DNA from: Pseudomonas guariconensis
GTDB taxonomy: Bacteria; Pseudomonadota; Gammaproteobacteria; Pseudomonadales; Pseudomonadaceae
Reading direction: 5' to 3'
Assembly: GCF_024127895.1 (NCBI RefSeq)
Contig: NZ_JAMYBK010000022.1
Location: 1 to 64,000 of the forward strand
Length of the DNA stretch: 64,000 bases
Part shown: one piece after another, positions 54,867-64,000 of the stretch
How positions within the stretch are numbered: position 1 is the stretch's first letter
Layout of the letters: each line of letters opens with the position of its first letter
Made by a program: the position numbers and the translations under genes
Notes under the pieces: model-generated
Databases searched by the model: none
Seen by the model: only the letters and a program-made list of their open reading frames with translations
Told to the model about the DNA's origin: nothing

Positions 54867-55271
54867 TCAGCGGCGCGGCTGGCGCGCCCTGACCGGGACC
54901 GGCTGGGCGACCAGCACGATGCCGGAAAAGCCCAGCACCAGGAAACAGAACATCTGCCAGCGCTCGCCCACGGATATCCCGTAGCGCAACGTGTAGTAGC
55001 TGACGCAGGCACCGAAGCCCAGCAGCAGCATCTGGCCACGGAACTGCCGCCACCAGGCCGCCAGGCCATCCACCCTCGCCAGCACCGCCAGCTGGGTCAT
55101 CAAGCCGAGCAAAGCCACGCCGATCAACCAACGGTCGATCTGCGCGGCCACGTCCTGCACCAGCAGGGGCGCCAGGCCACTGACCTTGAGCGCAGGCACC
55201 AGCCCCACATGGAACACCCACAGGCCACCGACCCAGAAGACCTGGGCCAGTTGCCAGAGGATCCCTTCGAG
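54867..55271 (-). CDS. DUF4149 family membrane protein; start uncertain
   Basis: About 134 aa with four hydrophobic helices: LWQLAQVFWVGGLWVFHVGLVPAL, WLIGVALLGLMTQLAVLA, MLLLGFGACVSYYTLRYGI and MFCFLVLGFSGIVLVA. This is the DUF4149 pattern of small inner-membrane proteins found next to greA or yhbY. No ATG, GTG or TTG lies between the greA stop and the first conserved helix. The homologous start would be near 55271 (LEGILWQ), encoded CTC. Nearest standard in-frame starts are a GTG inside greA (about 55364-55403) or internal GTGs after the first helix. Translation may be coupled to greA termination or use a rare start. Function unknown. Confidence 0.6.
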   Translation of the reverse strand, partial: LEGILWQLAQVFWVGGLWVFHVGLVPALKVSGLAPLLVQDVAAQIDRWLIGVALLGLMTQLAVLARVDGLAAWWRQFRGQMLLLGFGACVSYYTLRYGISVGERWQMFCFLVLGFSGIVLVAQPVPVRARQPRR

Positions 55272-55293
55272 GGATGGCGCCCGCTGGTGCCGG

Positions 55294-55772
55294 TCAGAGG
55301 TGCTTGACTTCGACAATCTCGTACTCGACCGTGCCGCTTGGCGTCTTGACGACGACGATGTCACCTTCTTCCTTGCCGATGATGGCGCGGGCGATCGGCG
55401 CACTGTGCGAGAGCTTGCCTTTCTTGATGTCTGCCTCGTCCTCGCCGACGATCTGGTAGCTCACCTGCTCGTCGGTTTCGGTGTTGGCCAGGTCGACGGT
55501 GGTGCCGAAGATCACCTTGCCAGAGTGAGGAATGGTGGTGACATCGATCACCACCGAGTTCTGCAGGCGACCTTCGATATCACGGATACGGGCCTCGACC
55601 ATGCCCTGCTCCTCGCGGGCGGCATGGTATTCGGCGTTCTCCTTGAGATCGCCCAGCTCACGGGCCTCGCCGATCGCCTGGCTCAGGCGCGGACGCTCGG
55701 TCTTGCTCAGGAAGGTCAGTTCCTCTTCCAGGGCGCGAGCGCCCTGGACGGTCATCGGGTATTTGGTAATGC

Positions 55773-55776
<4 letters not shown>
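55294..55776 (-). CDS. greA: Transcription elongation factor GreA
   Basis: 160 aa. The N-terminal coiled coil ([31 protein letters not shown] ... [16 protein letters not shown]) carries the acidic tip residues ([11 protein letters not shown]) that enter the RNAP secondary channel and trigger RNA cleavage; the C-terminal FKBP-like domain includes SPIGRALIGK-like [15 protein letters not shown]. The ATG overlaps the carB stop (ATGA). Confidence 0.97.
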
Positions 55777-58994
<3,218 letters not shown>

Positions 58995-59101
58995 GGGTTG
59001 TCACTCAAATCCGCGGGTCAGTCGGCAAGCCGTCTTGAACAATCTGGGTCAGGCGCTTCCGGACGCGGCGCAGGCCGGTCCGGGGCCTCGATGCAGGATG
59101 C

Positions 59102-60238
59102 TCAGCGGCGCTTGGCCATGGCATCGATGAAACGATCGAACAGTGGTGCGACGTCGGTCGGGCCTGGGCTCGCTTCAGGGTGGCCCTGGAAGCTGAACGC
59201 GCTCTTGTCGGTGCGCTCGATGCCCTGCAGGGTACCGTCGAACAGCGACTTGTGGATGGCGCGGACATTGCCCGGCAGGGTGGCCTCATCGACGGCGAAG
59301 CCGTGGTTCTGGCTGGTGATCATGACCACGCCGCTGTCCAGGTCCTGGACCGGGTGGTTGGCACCGTGGTGGCCGTGGCCCATCTTCATGGTCTTGGCGC
59401 CGGAGGCCAGGGCCAGCAGCTGGTGGCCGAGGCAGATGCCGAAGACCGGGATATCGGTCTCGAGGATGTCCTTGATCGCCTGGATCGCGTAGTCGCACGG
59501 CTCGGGGTCGCCAGGGCCGTTGGAGAGGAACACGCCATCGGGGTTGAGCGCCAGGACTTCGCTGGCTGGCGTCTGTGCCGGGACCACGGTCAGGCGGCAG
59601 CCGCGGGCGACCAGCATGCGCAGGATGTTCAGCTTGACGCCGTAGTCGTAGGCGACCACGTGGTACGGCAGCTCGGCGGCGTCCAGGGTCGGATGGCTGT
59701 CGGTAGCCAGGTTCCACACGCTGGAACGCCACTCGTAGCGCTCCTTGGTGCTGACTTCCTTGGCCAGGTCCATGCCCTTGAGGCCTGGGAAGGCACGGGC
59801 GGCGGCGATGGCGGCTTCTTCGCTGATGTCGTCACCGGCCAGGATGCAGCCGTTCTGCGCGCCCTTCTCACGCAGGATGCGGGTCAGGCGGCGGGTGTCG
59901 ATGCCGGCGATCGCCACGACATTGTTGGCCTTGAGGTACTCAGGCAGCGACTGGGTGTTGCGCCAGTTGCTGGCCAGCAGCGGCAGGTCGCGGATGACCA
60001 GGCCGGCAGACCAGACACGGTTGGACTCGGCGTCTTCGGCGGTGGTGCCGGTGTTGCCGATGTGCGGGTAAGTCAGGGTAACGATTTGCTGGGCGTAGGA
60101 AGGGTCTGTGAGGATTTCCTGGTAGCCGGTCATTGCGGTGTTGAACACCACCTCACCAACGGTCTGACCGTCGGCTCCGATGGCTTCACCGCGAAAAATG
60201 CTGCCATCGGCAAGGGCGAGTATGGCTGGCTTAGTCAA
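59102..60238 (-). CDS. carA: Carbamoyl-phosphate synthase small (glutaminase) subunit
   Basis: 378 aa. N-terminal CPSase domain ([41 protein letters not shown]) and class I glutamine amidotransferase domain with catalytic Cys269 (FGICLGHQL) and the His/Glu pair in HPEASPGP near 353. It starts at TTG with a perfect GGGAGG 6 nt upstream; no other start fits. Preceded by a leader with an ORF, a pause hairpin and a terminator. Confidence 0.97.
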   Translation of the reverse strand: MTKPAILALADGSIFRGEAIGADGQTVGEVVFNTAMTGYQEILTDPSYAQQIVTLTYPHIGNTGTTAEDAESNRVWSAGLVIRDLPLLASNWRNTQSLPEYLKANNVVAIAGIDTRRLTRILREKGAQNGCILAGDDISEEAAIAAARAFPGLKGMDLAKEVSTKERYEWRSSVWNLATDSHPTLDAAELPYHVVAYDYGVKLNILRMLVARGCRLTVVPAQTPASEVLALNPDGVFLSNGPGDPEPCDYAIQAIKDILETDIPVFGICLGHQLLALASGAKTMKMGHGHHGANHPVQDLDSGVVMITSQNHGFAVDEATLPGNVRAIHKSLFDGTLQGIERTDKSAFSFQGHPEASPGPTDVAPLFDRFIDAMAKRR

Positions 60239-60283
60239 GAAGACCTCCCGTAAATCAAGCCTGAAAGGGCGATCGCAGGTTGC

Positions 60284-60321
60284 AAAAAAGCGGAATGACG
60301 TATGGACACGTCACCCCGCTT
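60284..60321 (-). terminator. Attenuator-type intrinsic terminator in the carA leader
   Basis: On the minus strand AAGCGG (60316-60321) and TGACGT (60308-60313) pair with ACGTCA (60296-60301) and CCGCTT (60288-60293), with a 2x2 internal loop, followed by a T6 run (60284-60289). It lies about 45 nt before the carA TTG and directly after the leader ORF, so it can control entry into carAB. Confidence 0.8.
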
Positions 60322-60405
60322 CTATGCTGAATTTGTCTGCGCGCTTTTAGTGGACACACTAAAGCTGTAGCTTACAGGAAATGGCGTTTTCGGTCTACCG
60401 CACAT
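60322..60405 (-). CDS. Probable carA leader peptide ORF (27 codons)
   Basis: ATG to TAG, peptide starting MCGRPKTPFPV and ending QTNSA; Ser/Thr-rich. Preceded by AGAGG. Its stop codon is flush with the base of the attenuator stem, so a translating ribosome would reach and mask that stem. There is no Arg-codon run (one Arg), which argues for a coupling or pausing mechanism rather than Arg-codon attenuation. Confidence 0.5.
   Translation of the reverse strand: MCGRPKTPFPVSYSFSVSTKSAQTNSA
60343..60365 (-). promoter_or_regulatory. Pause-type hairpin in the carA leader
   Basis: GCTTTTAGTG (60343-60352) and CACTAAAGC (60357-60365) form a 9-bp stem with one bulge and a GACA loop, inside the leader ORF and about 21 nt ahead of the terminator stem in the minus direction. 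Such spacing fits an RNA-polymerase pause site of an attenuation region. Confidence 0.55.
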
Positions 60406-60452
60406 GTGCCTCTAAAACACAGGATTGCGACAGGGGATCTGCAGGTGCCATT

Positions 60453-60589
60453 TGGGGCCGCTTCGCGCCCCATCGCCGGCAAGCCGGCTCCCACAGAGCT
60501 CTCTGCATGGCACATGATGCGTGAACATCGCCAGCATCGCCGCCCTTGTGGGAGCCGGCTTGCCAGCGATGGGCTGCAAAGCAGCCCTA
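60453..60589. repeat. Inverted REP pair between dapB and carA
   Basis: The left copy (60453-60497) is GGGGCCGCTTCGCGCCCC joined to ATCGCCGGCAAGCCGGCTCC; the right copy (60544-60589) is its inverse with a GGGCTGCAAAGCAGCCC tail. It starts 7 nt after the dapB stop and probably marks the end of the dnaJ-dapB transcript. The carA promoter must lie between it and about 60405. A TGTCGC hexamer at 60427-60432 (minus strand) is an ArgR-type half-site, too little to call an operator. Confidence 0.65.
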
Positions 60590-60595
60590 ATACCA

Positions 60596-62540
<1,945 letters not shown>

Positions 62541-62702
62541 AGGTCATTTGCACTCTTGAGGGCGTTCGGCATACCTCTGCGCCTTATGCGCCTTGCCGTC
62601 AGCACCTGCCGCCACACACGAATGCGCCCTGACAGATGCCGTAAAAATTCCCGTATTCCAGACACGCCAACGCGGGAGCAAGCCCCCGCGCGGCGACATC
62701 CT

Positions 62703-62733
62703 ACCAGCCCAACGCCAAACAGCGCTGGGCTGG
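62703..62733 (-). terminator. Hairpin between dnaK and dnaJ
   Basis: CCAGCCCA pairs with TGGGCTGG around a GC-rich loop with an inner GCGC-like pairing. It has no U-tract, so it may give partial termination or mRNA processing between dnaK and dnaJ. Confidence 0.45.
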
Positions 62734-62750
62734 CCGACAACGTGCAGGGA

Positions 62751-64000
62751 TTACTGCTTGTTGTCTTTCACTTCCTCGAACTCGGCGTCAACCACGTCGT
62801 CGTGCTTGGCTTCCGGTTCGGCCTGCTGGGCGTCACCCTGCGGCTGCTGAGCTTGCTGCTCGGCGTACATCTTCTGGGCAACCGGCGCGGAGACCTTGGA
62901 CAGCTCCTCGACCTTGGCGTCGATGGCAGCCTTGTCGTCGCCCTTGACGGCGGCTTCCAGGGCAACCACGGCGGCTTCGATCGCGGCCTTCTCCTCGGCG
63001 GTCACCTTGTCACCGGCGTCGGCGACCATCTTGCGGGTCGAGTGGACCAGCGCGTCACCCTGGTTGCGGGCGGCGGCCAGCTCCTCGAACTTGCGGTCTT
63101 CCTCGGCGTTGGCCTCGGCGTCACGCACCATGCGCTCGATTTCCTCGTCGGACAGGCCGGAGTTGGCCTTGATCACGATCGACTGGGTCTTGCCGGTGGC
63201 CTTGTCCTTCGCGCCGACGTGCAGGATGCCGTTGGCGTCGATGTCGAAGGTCACTTCGATCTGCGGAACGCCACGCGGTGCCGGCGGGATGTCGGCCAGG
63301 TCGAACTTGCCCAGCGACTTGTTCTGCGCGGCCTGCTTGCGCTCGCCCTGCAGCACGTGGATGGTCACGGCGCTCTGGTTGTCGTCGGCGGTGGAGAACA
63401 CCTGCGACTTCTTGGTCGGGATGGTGGTGTTCTTCTCGATCAGCGGGGTCATCACGCCACCCATGGTCTCGATACCCAGGGTCAGCGGGCTGACGTCCAG
63501 CAGCAGCACGTCCTTCACGTCACCGGCCAGGACCGCGCCCTGGATGGCGGCACCCATGGCGACCGCTTCGTCCGGGTTGACGTCCTTGCGCGCTTCCTTG
63601 CCGAAGAAGTCGGCAACGGCTTTCTGCACCAGCGGCATACGGGTCTGGCCGCCGACCAGGATCACGTCGTGGATCTTGCTGGCGTCGATGCCGGCGTCCT
63701 TCAGGGCGATGCGGCAAGGCTCGATGGTACGGTTGACCAGGTCTTCGACCAACGACTCCAGCTTGGCGCGGGAGATCTTCACGTTCAGGTGCTTAGGACC
63801 GGTCGCGTCTGCGGTGATGTACGGCAGGTTGACATCGGTCGACTGAGCGGAAGACAGCTCGATCTTGGCCTTTTCAGCGGCTTCCTTCAGACGCTGCAGG
63901 GCCAGCGGATCGTTCTTCAGGTCCATGCCGGACTCTTTCTTGAACTCGTCGACGAGGTAGTCGATCAGGCGCATGTCGAAGTCTTCGCCACCCAGGAAGG
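62751..64000 (-). CDS. dnaK: Chaperone protein DnaK, C-terminal part (cut by window edge)
   Basis: About 416 codons of the 3' end are present; the frame stays open to base 64000, starting [19 protein letters not shown]. The rest of the nucleotide-binding domain follows ([34 protein letters not shown]), the linker [19 protein letters not shown], the substrate-binding domain with [22 protein letters not shown], the helical lid, and the acidic EEVKDNKQ tail. Hsp70 of the DnaKJ-GrpE system. Confidence 0.98.
   Translation of the reverse strand, partial: FLGGEDFDMRLIDYLVDEFKKESGMDLKNDPLALQRLKEAAEKAKIELSSAQSTDVNLPYITADATGPKHLNVKISRAKLESLVEDLVNRTIEPCRIALKDAGIDASKIHDVILVGGQTRMPLVQKAVADFFGKEARKDVNPDEAVAMGAAIQGAVLAGDVKDVLLLDVSPLTLGIETMGGVMTPLIEKNTTIPTKKSQVFSTADDNQSAVTIHVLQGERKQAAQNKSLGKFDLADIPPAPRGVPQIEVTFDIDANGILHVGAKDKATGKTQSIVIKANSGLSDEEIERMVRDAEANAEEDRKFEELAAARNQGDALVHSTRKMVADAGDKVTAEEKAAIEAAVVALEAAVKGDDKAAIDAKVEELSKVSAPVAQKMYAEQQAQQPQGDAQQAEPEAKHDDVVDAEFEEVKDNKQ

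Overview
The window is a contiguous piece of the core chromosome of a high-GC gammaproteobacterium, almost certainly a Pseudomonas of the P. putida group. This rests on recognised gene order and content: ilvIHC-pssA, a Fur-controlled PrrF-type sRNA, the block cbrX-cbrA-cbrB-crcZ-pcnB-folK-panBC-pgi-acs, metY-rimP-nusA-infB-rbfA-truB-rpsO-pnp, and dnaK-dnaJ-dapB-carAB-greA. I see no prophage, insertion sequence, CRISPR array, toxin-antitoxin pair or defence island. The only repeats are short REP-like palindromes between genes.

Layout. 1-6.5 kb (minus strand): a strong stringent-type promoter leaving the left edge, then msrQ, msrP, pssA, ilvC, ilvH and ilvI, the last with a roughly 240-nt leader. 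6.5-10 kb (minus): a YqcC-family gene, a TPR lipoprotein and mrcB (PBP1B). 10.1-12.6 kb (plus): a two-domain kinase-like protein, a small TfoX C-terminal-domain protein and the PrrF-type sRNA. 12.6-16.2 kb (minus): heme ABC transporter hmuTUV with a ChaN lipoprotein, divergent from a Rieske protein across a Fur-box-like site. 16.6-18.5 kb (minus): sfsA and an aminotransferase. 18.7-38.3 kb (mostly plus): dksA, gluQ, cbrX-cbrA-cbrB, crcZ, pcnB, folK, panB, panC, pgi, acs, an MpaB-like oxygenase, a DUF748/AsmA-like envelope protein, and a divergent VOC / ABM-monooxygenase pair. 38.4-54.4 kb (minus): a BON protein, then the RNA-metabolism and translation superoperon read from rlmE and ftsH through folP, glmM, tpiA, secG, tRNA-Leu, tRNA-fMet, rimP, nusA, infB, rbfA, truB and rpsO to pnp. 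54.5-64 kb: yhbY (plus), then on minus a DUF4149 protein, greA, carB, carA, dapB, dnaJ and the 3' part of dnaK, which is cut by the right edge.

The window is rich in RNA-level control. CbrAB and the sigma-54 RNA CrcZ form the carbon catabolite repression switch, with six A-rich Hfq/Crc-type motifs visible in crcZ. The PrrF-type sRNA has TTGACG-16-TATGAT promoter elements overlapped by a Fur box. carA has an attenuation-like leader: a 27-codon ORF, a pause-type hairpin and an intrinsic terminator. Two intrinsic terminators lie between tRNA-fMet and rimP, and two large stem-loops lie between rpsO and pnp. Nothing here looks like an unknown multi-gene system; the least described items are the ilvI and carA leader ORFs, the start of the DUF4149 gene, and the GTAAC repeats before panB.
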